This document shows positions 9,537 through 20,699 of a stretch of DNA of 64,000 nucleotides, piece after piece; position 1 is the stretch's first letter, and every line of letters starts with the position of its first letter. The translations under genes and the position numbers were made by a program. A model generated the notes under the pieces. It had not been told where the DNA came from, did no database searches, and saw only the letters and a program-made list of their open reading frames with translations. Source of the DNA: Bursaphelenchus xylophilus. Its lineage: Eukaryota > Nematoda > Chromadorea > Rhabditida > Aphelenchoididae. The stretch covers positions 2,542,001-2,606,000 of the forward strand of contig CAJFCV020000002.1 in the NCBI GenBank assembly GCA_904066235.2, read 5' to 3'.

Positions 9537-12500
9537 ATGATTTTAACGGAGACGGAGATTATGCTATATGTGATAGAGATGTTGTTGAATGCATTCGGAT
9601 TCTTTGTCAGTTTTCTGTTCCTATACGTCCTCTGGCAGACAAAGTTGTTTCTTCGGAACCACAAATTCTACTTGTCAAATGTGGTCATCGCAAATATTGT
9701 CACCATCGTCTTCAGGTTTGTAATTTTTTAAGTTTTTGTGTAAAATGCATGGACACGTGTTCTATTGTCCTTCCGGAAAGCATGACTGCAATCGGCGACA
9801 CGCATCATGATAAAAAAATGAAAAGAAAAAAAAGAAAATGAAAGCTTTTTTAAACTTTTTCGCACCGTGCAATTTGTTGATTTTTGCACCGTATAATAGG
9901 GTTTTTGCGCTACTTTGACTTTCTTTGATTTCGGGGGCCGGCAACGAGGTTGAAACTTGTTTTTGTTGCAAAAAAATACAGATTTTTATGTACAGGGTGC
10001 GGCAATTGTTCGGCCGGATTTGAATTGCCTATAACTTTTTTAGTTTTTATCCGAATGTTAAAATTCTTTTTTTCCCTGAATCCTCAGACAACCCCATTTT
10101 GTTTAATACCAAATATGTTATATATACAGGGACCTAGTTCATAGTTATTGGCTTTTCGGTCGTTTTCTCTGCTTTTTCAGCGTGTGCGAAAATCGCCAGA
10201 AAAAATGGCTTGTTTTACGAATTTTGTCGTGAAAAGTTTCATGCCTGTTCATGCCATGGATAATACCGTTTCCACAAAAAATCAGCTATCTCCGCACAAA
10301 ACTAGCGAAGATATAGCCAAAAAGTTTTTCTGTGTGACCACTCATGTGCCCTCCTGACCGCCAAGAATCGTTGAATATCTTGGTCGCCCCTGAAAGGTGC
10401 GGGCTGAAACTTTCAGGAATTGATGTGTGGCCTATGTCCGGCCCATGTGCAAAATATAACATATTTGGTATTAAACAAAATGGGGCTGTATATGGATTCA
10501 GGAAAAAAAAGAATTTTAACATTTGCCCAAAAACTAAAAAAGTTACGGCCAATTAAAATCCGGCCGAAAAATTGCCGCACCCTGTACAAGGCCAAAAATG
10601 TGCAATTTTAGGAGGCTCTTCTGAACTTATTATGCATTACTTAAAAATGCGATAAGTTCAAAATAATTTGTGAAATAGGGCTAGTGCACAGCGAGCTTCT
10701 CTTTAACGGAACCCTTCTGCAGAAAACATGTTTCGTTCTGTTGCGATTTTGTTGCACAGAAAGTGGACTCTATTTTTCCAGGTACCCCCAGCTGATCCAG
10801 CTGCTCTCCGAAAAGAAGTTGTATTCGGACGAGACCAACGCCAGAATCGTTCAAGTCCACGACATGGCGGACAGTGTTGCGGTCAACATGATTGTTCAGC
10901 TGATCATTTTTGGCGATGTGACGGCAGTTGTTATGGGCAAAGACGAGATGAGTCTGCTCTGGGTGATATTGCTTTGTTGTTTATCGGTAGGTCATTGTTA
11001 TTTGGTGTGTCGGAAAAATAATGAGCATTCTGTCGCAGCGAAAATCGTATCGTTGACGAAAAAAATGAATTGTGTCGCAAAAAGATCAAATTGCTTTTCA
11101 CTTCAGCGACGAGATTGGCGCAGCGACAATGTGCTTATTGATTATAAAATACGAGGAAAAAATTTTTTTTGAAAGTGCAAACACCCCGTCAAGTTAATTT
11201 TCTGTACGAATTAAGTCTGGTCCCTAGAACAGCTGAACTTCACATCTCCTTCATTCATTTTCCATATAATGCAACAGAATATTTGAGTACAAAAGTGCAT
11301 AGATTTATTTTTAATAGATCACATGACACTTCAAAAGTCGGAAATTGACGTAAAAACGAAAGTGTTGAACCTTCATTGTGTAGATGTGTTGTATTATACA
11401 TATGAATTATTTTTTAGAGGCTACAGGTTACAAGATATATTACATAATATAAAAAACATAGTTGTGAGGCTTCGGTTTTGCTCATTTTTGGACGTTTAGC
11501 ACTGAGAGTCAGAGTTGATTCAAAATTTGGAACTACCAGGAAAAAACTTGACCCAAAATTTGGAACTTCGGTTTTCCAGGGGAAGACTTTACCCACAATT
11601 TATAAATTCGGTTTTGGAGGGGAAGACATGACCCAAAAATATGAATTTTGATTTGAGAAAGCAAGACTTGACCAAAACTAGGAATCTCAATTCTTTAGGA
11701 AAAAACTTGACTCAGGTTGCAGATATTTTGGATTTGTGTCTTTTCTCACACCATTCTTTGATGTTTTTCTGTAAATTTTGAAGCTTTCTTACGACAATTT
11801 TTTAAGCGAAGACTTGACCCAAAATCGGTTACTGTTTATGCCACTATCAAATAAGCTTTCAAAATGAGTTCCATGGAAGGGCTTTCTATTAATTTTAAAA
11901 TACGACGAAAACACATCAAAAAAACGTAGCTAACAACAAACTTTCTGGTACATATTTAAATTTTTGCTTTTCAGTGGGTCCTCGGAGAACTTAACATCCA
12001 ATTGGGTGCTATGAACATACCTCCTCCATTATATTCGCAGGCTCTTATGGAGTGCGTAAATATTATTTGTTGGATCGCATTCTTTGGTCTGATCTACATG
12101 GGCAAGGTGAAATATCGTCAGCAAACCGTTGGAGATATCAAACACAAGTACAGAGTGAGTTTTTACCCGATTTGGCTCATGAGAGGAAGACTTGACGCTT
12201 TGGGTCAAGTGTTTGCCTGAAGTGTCAAGTCTTTCTCTGGATGATTTTAATAAAAAAAACTGTGATTTCTATGCTTTCAGATAAGTATTTGTCTTCGAAC
12301 ATTGGCCGTGTTGAAGGTTATGGCCATCTGCAGTGCAATACGAAACTTTATTTGCATCAATGTCATCATCTCGTTGTTTGTCTGGATACGACCAAAGTAA
12401 GTTTTTTTTTGGTTGCTGAAGAAATCATCTTCGAAGAATGTTTTTAAAATACGGCTGGGCCAGTTCTAAGCAGACATACTTTTTGTAGCAAAGACGTTGA

Positions 12501-12936
12501 CGGTGAGCGCTTCGTCTCCTTCTTCTACGACCTCACACTGGCCTTTTACGCCGCAATTGTGCCATTCCTGATGATCTGGAGCCATGATGAGATGCAGAAA
12601 ACCTATGGGTGAGAGTTTTTCCAATCACATCACCCTTTGCCTTCTCTCAACTGTCTCATTCTCTCGACCCAAAAATTCAGGTTTTTCAGCAGACTCTGCG
12701 CCAACAAATTCGAATCGCCCATAACGAAGGTGAGCGTCACCACCACCAACAATGAGGTCAAGTTCATTGCGAAGAATGTGGTTGGTGACGTCATCACGGC
12801 CAATCCGCAGGACGAAGCCAAACATCATTTCCAACAACTGCAGAACAATTGGAATACACGGAGATTGTCTGTTCAGCATGTACCGCAGAAAAGTCAAAGG
12901 AATATCACATGGAGCAAGGGGGACTCCTTGCACTAA
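9537..12936 (+). CDS. Seven-helix nematode chemoreceptor (Sra/Sre-type serpentine receptor)
   Basis: This is a complete six-exon gene encoding 351 residues. Exons are 9537-9715, 10782-10986, 11975-12154, 12281-12396, 12489-12608 and 12681-12936, all with GT..AG borders and matching phases. Seven hydrophobic segments are visible, for example IEMLLNAFGFFVSFLFLYVL, the NVVIANIVTIVF helix, LLWVILLCCLSVW, the ECVNIICWIAFFGLIYM helix and a last helix in YAAIVPFLMIW. A YRISICLRTLAVLK stretch after helix 5 fits the conserved region of Sra/Sre-superfamily receptors. The product would sit in the plasma membrane, probably of chemosensory neurons, as a G-protein-coupled receptor; the exact subfamily and ligand are unknown. 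Intron 1 holds a 592-bp foldback element, intron 2 a truncated F1 MITE and a minisatellite. Confidence 0.8.
9993..10584. mobile_element. TA-flanked mariner-like foldback carrying an R1 copy
   Basis: The ends CAGGGTGCGGCAATTGTTCG and (reverse complement) CAGGGTGCGGCAATTTTTCG are inverted repeats that extend about 160 bp, with TA at 9991-9992 and 10585-10586. The centre (about 10150-10440) is an R1-like sequence (GTTTCATGCC, TTTCAGGAATTGATG), so one element is nested in the other. It lies in intron 1 of the receptor gene. Confidence 0.8.
11005..11145. mobile_element. F1 MITE, truncated at its right end
   Basis: It begins GTGTGTCGGAAAAATAATGA and contains TCTGTCGCAGCGAAAAT and TCACTTCAGCGAC blocks of subtype A. 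The right terminus is missing. It lies in intron 2 of the receptor gene. Confidence 0.7.
11510..11840 (+). repeat. Degenerate minisatellite, about 50-bp unit
   Basis: Repeated AGACTTGACCCAAAA / GGAACTTCGGTTTT units occur about six times with drift. Related GACTTGACGC and GTCAAGTCTT pieces recur in the next intron at 12185-12235 in inverted arrangement. It is entirely intronic. Confidence 0.65.
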
Positions 12937-13103
12937 CTACACCCCTTCTAATTCGATTCGCATAAGACAAGACCCCAAAACGGCCTGTAAAAAAAGTCTC
13001 CGCCGGGCCTTCGCCAATGTGTGAAACGTCCGCCAAGCGACCAACACTTACAGATTACATTGTACCAAACGTCACAAGCCTAATTTCATCCGTACTTAAG
13101 ATA

Positions 13104-13326
13104 CAGTAGGGAACTGATCCAGTGGCAAAAAACATACCATTTGGTATCCGGGAAGTATCAAAAACGTGGCAAAATACCTCCCTCTTCAAGTGAAAATACA
13201 CCGATTTCAAAAGCGCTCTTCAAACCAAAGTTTTTTTTGTTGAAGAGGGAGGTATTTTGCTACATATTTGATACCTTCCGGATGCAAAATGGTACGTTGT
13301 TTGCCACTGGATCAGGCCCCCTACTG
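13104..13326. mobile_element. F2 foldback MITE (223 bp)
   Basis: TA-flanked (13102-13103 and 13327-13328). The arms contain CCAGTGGCAAAAAACATACC and its inverted counterpart; the centre has lost the GGGCGCGCC part seen in other copies. Confidence 0.8.
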
Positions 13327-13692
13327 TAACAGGAATTTGTAATGAGATTTTGTTTTAAAAAAAGACGTCAAATGTCTCCGCCAAAAAACGGTTTCCACGC
13401 CGACACGAGAAAAAACTTTTTTTCATATTCTAACATCGCCCGATTTCGAATTCCAAAATCAATTTAAATTTTGTGGATATGTGCGAAGACCCTACAGATA
13501 TTCTCAAAAACTTTCAGCAGTATTGCTTTAAACGCCCGGCATTTATGTCCTCTGGCCCTGCCACAAAGGTTTCAACTGTTCTCGGTTGTTATCTGATGTA
13601 TAGTATAATATATGTACATAAAATGATCTTGCCATGAAACATTTCTTCTGTCTGTTATCTGTCTTGCAAGCCGAAGAAATCATTGTTATGAA

Positions 13693-13698
13693 TTTATT
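13693..13698 (-). terminator. Candidate polyadenylation signal of the protease gene
   Basis: AATAAA on the minus strand (TTTATT on plus) about 45 bases after the protease stop codon. Confidence 0.5.
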
Positions 13699-13740
13699 GC
13701 AATAAACGCTACATTAAGACACCTTTTTTTCACTCGGATC

Positions 13741-16700
13741 TTACATTCCCCGCCAAGAATGAGTCCCCTTGACCATGGAGAGTCCAATTCTATTTCCATC
13801 GTAATCATGATGACTACAGACGGCTCGGAGGAATGCTTGTCCCATCACCGTCTTCGAGCCCTCCATAATTGTCAGCTCACAGTTTTCGCCGTTACTTTTC
13901 TTAATAAACACGTGGCTAGGGATGTCCAAAGCCTTGCCGTTTATGGCTACAGTAAGATTGAACGAGTTGTGACATGGAATGGTGTAGGTTGTTGGTCCTT
14001 TTGACGTGTTTTTGGTGATGTTCGCGGCTTTTAGAAGAGATTTGAAGGCCTTTGGATGTAATTGGGTGTAGGAATGACCAGAGTCGGTAATCGCCTGAAA
14101 ATATTATGATATGTGACGCCCACATAGAGAAAGTAAAAGATTTGGGGTCTAAATATGCAAAAAAGTATTTTTAGCGGATTATGTCATCAAAGGCAGGCTT
14201 GGAGAAAGCCCAGTTAGTAGAAATAATAAGGTTGATCAAGTCCTAGGATAGCTTATCACCTATTCTGAGGTATTTTTCATGTACTAAAGTTACGGATCGG
14301 ATCTTTGTTTAAGTTTTTTGGCCTTTAAATCTTTTAATGTAGTTTACAGTAACCAGAGATTGCCACGGCTCCGGAGCCGGCTCTTGGAGGAGCGGCTCCG
14401 GCTCCGAGCCGGGAGCCAGAGCCGGGGCCGGAAATTTTGGGGTCGGCTCCGGCTCCCGAGCCCAAAGTCGGAGCCAGGCTTCCCAGCGGTCAGAAAAGTA
14501 AAAATTTCGTGATCTTGTTAAACCAAAATTCTTGAGAAACACTGCGGAGGATGTGACTTGACTGCAAAAACGTTGGCTGTATGATCTCTGGCACTAATAA
14601 CTTTTATTTTTGGAAAAATATTTTTAAAAAACGTTTTGCGTAGGAGCCGGGATTCGGAGCCGGAGGCCTTTTTAAATTTTGCACGGAGCCAAGAGCCGGA
14701 GCCGGAGCTTCAAATTTGGCCTCGGCTCCGGCTCTGGGAGCTAAGAGCCGGAGCCGGAGCCAAAATTTTGACCGTGGCAATCTCTGACAGTAACTCAGGG
14801 CAATGAAGCCTAATGTTACAAATAGAAAAAATTAGAAAAAAAAACGGATACATTGCAAGCCTTCACCAGACATTCGCCGAGCGTCCAGCGGTTTTGCCAG
14901 GCCTCGTAGGCACTTCCGGATATATTGCAAGCCTTCGCCAAGTCTCCACCAACCCCTCGTCGACCATCCAACAGCTTTGCCAGGCCTCGTAGGCACTTCC
15001 CACAACCCTTTATTGGGTATTCACAAGCCCTACGCCCCAAAAAATCTACGATGCAGATTTACAGCCCACCTCAAAATCTCTTTCCAGCACCTCCTCTCCA
15101 ACCTTCATCTCCTCCACTTTGAAAGTCCAATGTTTCTCACTCAAATTCTCAGCCCAAATGACGTCATTTTCACAATTATTCGTGTCGATTCCTCCGAATT
15201 TTATAACTCCGCCGATGCTGCAGTAATTACTCTGACAACTCCGCAAATGAATCGAGAAAACCGACTCGGGTAAATGGCGTTTCAGTTCGTCAAAAAAGTA
15301 GGAATAACTGGCGGGACTCCGTTTGGGCGCTAGCCCCAACATACCGTAGTCCAGGTTGTAGATTTTCTGCATTGAGCCAAAGTAAAAGTCTCGGAGGTCA
15401 TGAAGATCGGAGTCTGATCCGACCTACAAAAATTTTATTATATGTTGAAAGCAGTGTGTGTAAATAGAAGTCATTTTACAAAGGGAAGTGCCTTAAGAAC
15501 GACGCTCGATTTTTTAAAAATCTTGCACACACTACGGAAATAAGCAACATAATAATTCCTACGAGCTTTTAGCCTGCGCTTTGCAGGCGAATCCGAGATA
15601 TTCAACAATCTTTGCAGCCGAGACAGTACGCGAAATGCGGAGAGCGGTCACAAGAAAAAAACTTTCTTGTCCATATTTTGGCCAGTTTTGCTCGGAAAAA
15701 AATTGATTTTTTGTGGAAATATTACCCTCTACGACAGAAATAGGCAAAAAAGTTTTCATGGCAAAACTCGCAAAAAAGTGTCAAAATTTTTTTTTTCATT
15801 ATTTTTTTAAAAATTTTTTAACAAAAATCTCAGTAGCCTCTGCAAGGTGTATATTATTATATTTAGGATTGCTACATGTTCTAGTCAAAAAAAACATTCC
15901 AAATTTGTGCCAAGCCTCGTCAAAATTTGCATATTCGCATTTTCATTAAGTGCATCGACAGCTTGTCGCACCCGCACCGTGCACAAAAACTTTCTTCTTG
16001 TACCGTGCATTTCAATTCTTGGTTTGTCTTCGCACAGTGCACTTTTTCCAACTCCGTCGCCAGAAAATTCTGCACAGTGCAAACGGCCACTTTTTGAGGA
16101 TTGCACTGTGCGAAAAGAGAACTTGCCGCCAACTTTGTGCGTTCGTGACAAGTGTGGGAAAACGTTCAAAATGCACTGTGCGAAGAGAAAAATGTCTACG
16201 AACATTATAAAGATATAATACTAATATCATCATTCACTCACCCACAACGTGTCCCTTCGCATATCGCCGTTTGCTTTTCCAGTGGAATACGACACATTCA
16301 GCCCATGTTTCATCACCAACACCGAAGTCTTTGATTTCTCCGGTGAGTAAGTCTTCTCCTTGTATTTACAGGCGATATGCGGCTTCCCACTGCTTCTGCA
16401 GCCGTGCTCGGGGACCCAGACAACACTTGAACCGGTGTCGAAAATCAGTTGCACTGATTGCGGAGGAGTTCCGACTTGGATTTTACCAATGTAACGGACA
16501 TTGTAGTTGTTTTGAAGAAGCGATGAAAATGCATTTTGACCGCTTTCTGAGCCTGTAACATTGATTTTTTTTTTTTTGATTTTACGGGATATCTGTCGTT
16601 TGCACAGCGGTTTTGGCGGTTTTTGACAGCATTTTGATGACTTTAGATATTAAAAAATAGTGTTCTAGATATAAAAAAGGATTTTTTGTAGATTTCCCAC

Positions 16701-17309
16701 CAAAAAGGAGTGATGTGTCTGAATGGCGCAGTCGGTATGATGGTGGACCTTTGACTCAAAATGTCGCGGGTTCGAATCCACCTTTCTGCAAATGTTTTTT
16801 TAGAAGGTAAAATACGGTTCTGTTAAGTAAGGCTGGTTTGGAATTTCTATTTCAGTCTTCTGAATTTTGCCTACTCTAACAAAATAGTTGATCTTGTCTA
16901 AAAATAAAAAAAATTTCAAGAATTTTGATATTTGAAAAAATGAAATCTAGTTTTTACGATCCGTATTTTAAACCCCACATAGCATTTTGCACCTATTTTT
17001 CTTCCAAAAACCAACATGTGTCCGAATAGCGTAATCGGTAATGCATTGGACTTCCACTCAGCACATCGCAAGCTCGAATCCACCTTCACGCAAAATTTTT
17101 CCCCCTTTTCCTATTCATTTCAAAGACCTCAAGCTGCTTTAAAATGAATTCCCCACCCTCCGCAGTTCATCACGAGCTCAGCGGAGCATGCGTAAACAGG
17201 TAAACTTACCCCTCTTGGGTCTCAATTTCCGGCTCACGGCCTGTAATTCCACCTCAAAGGCGGCTGATTGCGAAATGAACGCGAAAACAACCAGTTGCGT
17301 AATCCACAT
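13741..17309 (-). CDS. Secreted pepsin-like aspartic protease (family A1)
   Basis: This is a complete four-exon minus-strand gene of 372 residues. Exons are 17309-17210, 16552-16242, 15423-15070 and 14094-13741, with consistent phases. The product starts with a signal peptide (MWITQLVVFAFISQSAA), has an unusually short pro-region, then the A1 hallmark YIGKIQVGTPPQ followed by the first catalytic motif IFDTGSS (Asp72), a flap-like YSTGK, YGMLGLAP, GGVIKFGGID and the second catalytic motif ITDSG (Asp259). Both catalytic aspartates are present, so it should be active as an endopeptidase in a secretory or lysosomal compartment. Length is near that of other nematode ASP-type proteases. Introns 2 and 3 are expanded by repeats, including a hAT-like MITE. 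Confidence 0.92.
14354..14786. mobile_element. hAT-like MITE with 8-bp target duplication, GGAGCC-rich
   Basis: Inverted ends CAGAGATTGCCACGG / CCGTGGCAATCTCTG are flanked by identical 8-bp repeats ACAGTAAC (14346-14353 and 14787-14794), as expected for hAT insertions. Both arms are packed with GGAGCCGG/CCGGCTCC units, so the whole 433-bp element can fold back. It lies in the last intron of the aspartic protease gene. Confidence 0.9.
14850..15005. repeat. Two tandem copies of a roughly 75-bp GC-rich unit
   Basis: Each unit runs from TTGCAAGCCTTC(A/G)CCA through TTTGCCAGGCCTCGTAGGC. Pieces of the same unit are dispersed at 1280-1340, 3430-3490 and 38230-38300. Confidence 0.65.
15560..15840 (-). 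repeat. R1-family repeat, partial, minus orientation
   Basis: Contains, in reverse, the AGCTTTTAGCCTGCGCTTTGC, ATATTCAACAATCTTTG and TTTTTTGTGGAAATATTACC blocks of R1. It lies in intron 2 of the protease gene. Confidence 0.6.
15950..16200. repeat. Repeat rich in CACTGTGCA / GCACCGTGCA motifs
   Basis: At least six copies of the 9-10-bp motif occur in both orientations. The right part (GTGACAAGTGTGGGAAAA ... TGCACTGTGCG) matches the 41-bp tandem unit at 7311-7473. No clear terminal repeats were found. It lies in intron 2 of the protease gene. Confidence 0.55.
16715..16790 (+). tRNA. tRNA-like sequence (pseudogene or SINE head)
   Basis: An A-box (TGGCGCAGTCGG, 16724-16735) and a B-box (GGTTCGAATCC, 16769-16779) are intact and correctly spaced, but the acceptor and anticodon stems do not pair well. 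It is better read as a tRNA-derived repeat than a working tRNA. Confidence 0.5.
17018..17091 (+). tRNA. tRNA-like sequence, degenerate
   Basis: Same type as the one at 16715 (TAGCGTAATCGG A-box, AGCTCGAATCC B-box at 17071-17081), with weak stem pairing. No anticodon can be assigned. Confidence 0.4.
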
Positions 17310-17871
17310 GGCCAAGAGGACGACTAGACAACAAAGACTTTTGAGGAAATATTTTTTTTAATTTCAAAAATTCGAAGACCAAAGCTGAAGGAAGTGACCG
17401 TAACAGCAGAAAATTTGTTTCTAATCTTATGCATTCTGCTGATAAAGCCGCATTATCAAATTTAACAACCAGATTGATTGACAGAGTGGCCTGAAACCGA
17501 CGTTTTGCACAAAATTTTGCCGATTTTTGTGATTTTTAAGCTTTATTCGGGAAAAAATGGTACTTTAGAGATTGCGACAACACAAAATCTCGAAAAGAAG
17601 AGCTTACAATGTAGGAAGAGCACGTTACAAGCAGTATTATTAAGGTTAATAAGGCTTCAGATCGATTCGAAAATTGTGGACGGGGAAAAACTGGAAATTT
17701 TATAAAAACGATGATTTAGATATAAAATACTGTAAATTTTAGGCGAAATTTTTTTCATGACAATGAGACATGGTCTAAAATTACAGTATAAAAAAGAAAA
17801 TTCAAAATTTACAGAGCACTGTTGAAGTTACAGTAAGATTTTAGGTTTGGCTAAAGGTGAATATAAATGGT

Positions 17872-18728
17872 TTAGTTAGCCATCTCGCCGTTCAGGATCT
17901 TCACGTCGAACAAGAAGAGGACGAACTCGACGAAAACCAAGACGGTGGAGGCCACCAGCCAGCCACGCTGGTTGTTGTGGTCGATGATGAACCAGATCAA
18001 CAGACCGCCCGCCACCAGGAAGAGCACGGTGCAAATGGTGGAGTAGAGGCGCTCCTGAAATGTTTAGGAGGTAAAAAAATCAATTTAAAATCTTGATTTT
18101 TTATTGACGATAAGTCTTGAACAGAAAAAAAGCTTTTCTGAAGAAGCGTGGAGTCGAACCTGCGACCTTTCAAGTCTGAGTCAAACGCTCTACCAACTGC
18201 GCTATTCAGACACATCTTGTATTTTTTGCCAAAAATTGAAATTTTGAGCACTGCCGAGTTTCACAGTAATAAAATTTTGCTATAAACAGTTTTTTTAAAT
18301 AAATTTAAATTGATTTCTTTTTGGGATGTCCGCTAGACCAAAAAAAATTTTTTTTTGCGATAACTTTTTGACTTCTTCTGGGAAAAGCACGATTTTTTGT
18401 GAAAACATTTTTTACTTTATCAGTACTACAGTGCAAAATTTTCAAGCTCAATTCCTCAAAGAAAGTTGATTTTTTGAAATTTAAAAATTTCCCTTACCAA
18501 TTTGTAAGCGGCCAAGTTGAGGAAGTTCAGGATGAACAGCACAATGTTGATGACCACGACGACAAAGTTGAGGCCACTGGCGAAGCCGAGACGGCCCTCG
18601 CCGAAGCAGCTCTTGCCTCCGTACCAGTTGGCGCACAGCAAAGAGCAGATGATAAAACCGATGATGATCTGCAGAATCTTGATGATTCCTCGGTTGGTGG
18701 TCAAGTAGCCAGAGTTCAGGGTAGCCAT
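17872..18728 (-). CDS. Four-helix MARVEL-like membrane protein
   Basis: Two exons, 18728-18498 and 18054-17872, encode 137 residues. Four hydrophobic segments are evident: GIIKILQIIIGFIICSLLC, a second in LNFVVVVINIVLFILNFL, TICTVLFLVAGGLLIWFII and STVLVFVEFVLFLF. Short loops and the pattern MATLNSGYLTTNRGIIKILQ at the start fit tetraspan MARVEL/CMTM-type proteins that act in membrane apposition and vesicle trafficking. The assignment rests on topology and general sequence feel, not on a diagnostic motif. A TTCTCCCAG acceptor about 30 bases upstream could be a trans-splice site. The intron carries a tRNA-like element. Confidence 0.8.
18136..18211 (-). tRNA. tRNA-like sequence in the MARVEL-gene intron
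   Basis: It reads GTCTGAATAGCGCAGTTGG ... with an intact A-box and B-box (GGTTCGACTCC at 18160-18150) and a 6 of 7 acceptor stem (GTCTGAA with TTCAGAA). The T-stem does not pair beyond two bases. Probably a tRNA pseudogene of the same family as 16715 and 25444. Confidence 0.5.
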
Positions 18729-18759
18729 TTCGCTAGAGTGAGAGTTGCTTGTCGAGCTG

Positions 18760-19690
18760 GGAGAAAAAAAATTTCTGAAAGAATTGCTTTCTTTGTCGGA
18801 AAAATGGGATTTTTTGGGATAAATGGAAAAAAATCGCGAAAAATCGCGAAAAATTGGGAAAAATTGGGAAAATTGTGAAAAAAGGCTTAAAAAAGGTGAT
18901 GAAATTGGATTGTACTATTTTTTAGAGTCTTTAAATTAATATGCCACAATCTTACCCCATCAAAAAATTTTCTAAATAGTAAAAAAATTAAATTTTTTGA
19001 GTAAGCCCTCAAAAACGCGCATTTTTTAAATTTTTTAATTAAAAAAAGCAATTTGACGGGTGAATTCCTGGCTTTCCAGAGTTTCTATTCTTTGCCCTTA
19101 GGGCTTATTCACAAATTTTTAATCTAATTTTGCAAAAAAAACCCGAAAAAATATTCAAAATATTTTTTTTTTCAAAATTTTTGCCCAAAAAAAATATAAA
19201 ACTAATTTTTTCACTCAAAAAATCCCAAAAACGATTTTTTTCTATTTCCAAAACTCTCGAAAACAATGTTTCGTCGAGAAAAAATGGGAAAAACAAAAAA
19301 TAAAAACAGAATTGTGCGTCTTTCCGGCCTTCCGTTTCGCCGGATCAAGGTGAAAATGAAAGAGATTCGGCGCTCAAGGTCAAGTAAAAAACGTAAAAAA
19401 AAGAAAAATCGAGGGTCCTACAGCAACAACAACAACATGTGACGGCCTCCAAGTGGGCTCATTAATCACAATTTATTTATTTTTGCGGACGAGAGGAATG
19501 GCTACGAACATAGGTTGGGAGAGGTGGGAGAGTCAAGTCAGTGGTGGGCGGAGCGAAAGTCTTGGGCGAGAAATATGAGTTTTTGATGAGAAAGAAGAGA
19601 GAAAACGATAAAATACGAGGAATAAAAGATCGGATGAAAGGAAAATTCCAAAATTGGGAGCAAAGGGTTGATTTTTGTAAAAAAATCTCA
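18760..19690. other. AT-rich intergenic region
   Basis: Dominated by A/T homopolymer tracts and simple AAAATCGCG or AAAATTGGG repeats. A (CAA)n run is at about 19425. A more balanced stretch at 19315-19460 could be promoter for the minus-strand MARVEL gene, but no specific site was identified. Confidence 0.4.
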
Positions 19691-20139
19691 CAGGGAAAGT
19701 ACTCCAAGTGCGACGCTCAGATTTTGATGAAACTTGGCACAAATTTACAACAATTTTTTCTAAGATATATGCGAGAAGCCTAGTTCGCGCTTTGCAGAAA
19801 CAACCGAGATTTTTAGATCGAAAATCGGCCAAAATTTAGGACTTTTTGCCGAATTTTGGCATGAAAAGTTTCGCGCCTATTTCTACCGTAAAGGATAATG
19901 TTTCTACAAAAAATCAAATTTTTCCGCACGAAACTGCCAAAGTTATGGCCAAAAAGCGCTTTTTTCTGTGACCGCTCTCCACGTTTAGCGTGCTCTCTCG
20001 GCGGCAAAAATCGTTCGATATCTCGGCGGCGCTCGCAAAGCGCGAACTAAAACTTTCAGGAATTGATATTTAGTCCATACCCGATGTGTATGCAAAATTC
20101 AAAGAAAATCTGAGCGTCGCCCTTGGAGTACTTCCCCTG
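19691..20139 (+). mobile_element. R1 element, full-length copy (449 bp)
   Basis: The ends CAGGGAAAGTACTCCAAGTG and (reverse complement) CAGGGGAAGTACTCCAAGGG are inverted repeats continuing into GCGACGCTCAGATTTT. The length equals that of the other full copy at 31896-32344. No ORF of note. R1 is the most abundant repeat in this window. Confidence 0.85.
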
Positions 20140-20172
20140 TGAGTTGTTTTTGCCAAACGCGAGCTGATGATT

Positions 20173-20640
20173 TTGCAGATGCTTTTTAGGGAAGGGGGCT
20201 CAAGTGCAAGGTTCAGATTTTAATGAAGCTTGGTGACAAATTTATAATAACTTTTTTAGGGCGCATGGGAGACTCCGAGTTCAATTTTTGCAGAAACGGC
20301 GGAGATTTTTTCGCCGAAAGTTTGATTTTTTTTGGCAATTTTTTCGAATTTTGGCATCAAAAGTTTCATACCGTTTTCTAGAATAGAAGGTGATCTTTCC
20401 ACACAAAAATTAATTTTTTGGCACGAGGCTTCTAAAGAAAGCCAAAAAGTCTTTTTATTTATGACAGCCCTGCGCGTTTTGCCTACACTCTCTGCCGCAA
20501 AGATCTTTGAATATCTCAGCTGCCCCTGGAAATCGCAGACCAAGATTTTCGGGATTGATATGTGGCCTACTCTCCAAATGTGTGCAAAAATTAGAGAGAA
20601 ATCGAGCGTCGCACCTGGAGCACTTCCCTTGTAAACATCA
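20173..20640 (+). mobile_element. R1 element, diverged near-complete copy
   Basis: Begins with a weak left end (GGCTCAAGTGCAAGGTTCAG), has the GCATCAAAAGTTTCATACC and TCTTTGAATATCTC blocks, and ends with GAGCGTCGCACCTGGAGCAC. Confidence 0.7.
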
Positions 20641-20699
20641 AGCCCTAGAATTGAAGCGTCTACACTTGGCTTTCCTCAGAAGCCTACATAGTCTTTTTG

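Larger units (their letters stand above)
12970..13740. other. Intergenic between convergent genes
   Basis: No gene is seen. It contains a GGCCTTCGCCAA repeat piece at about 12990-13050, the F2 element at 13104-13326, and AT-rich unique sequence. AATAAA signals on both strands lie close to 13693-13706 and could serve the protease gene on the minus strand. Confidence 0.5.

Noticed and set aside
10684..11172. A 162-codon ORF taken as a separate gene
   Set aside because: Only 10782-10986 is coding, as exon 2 of the receptor; the rest is intron and MITE sequence.
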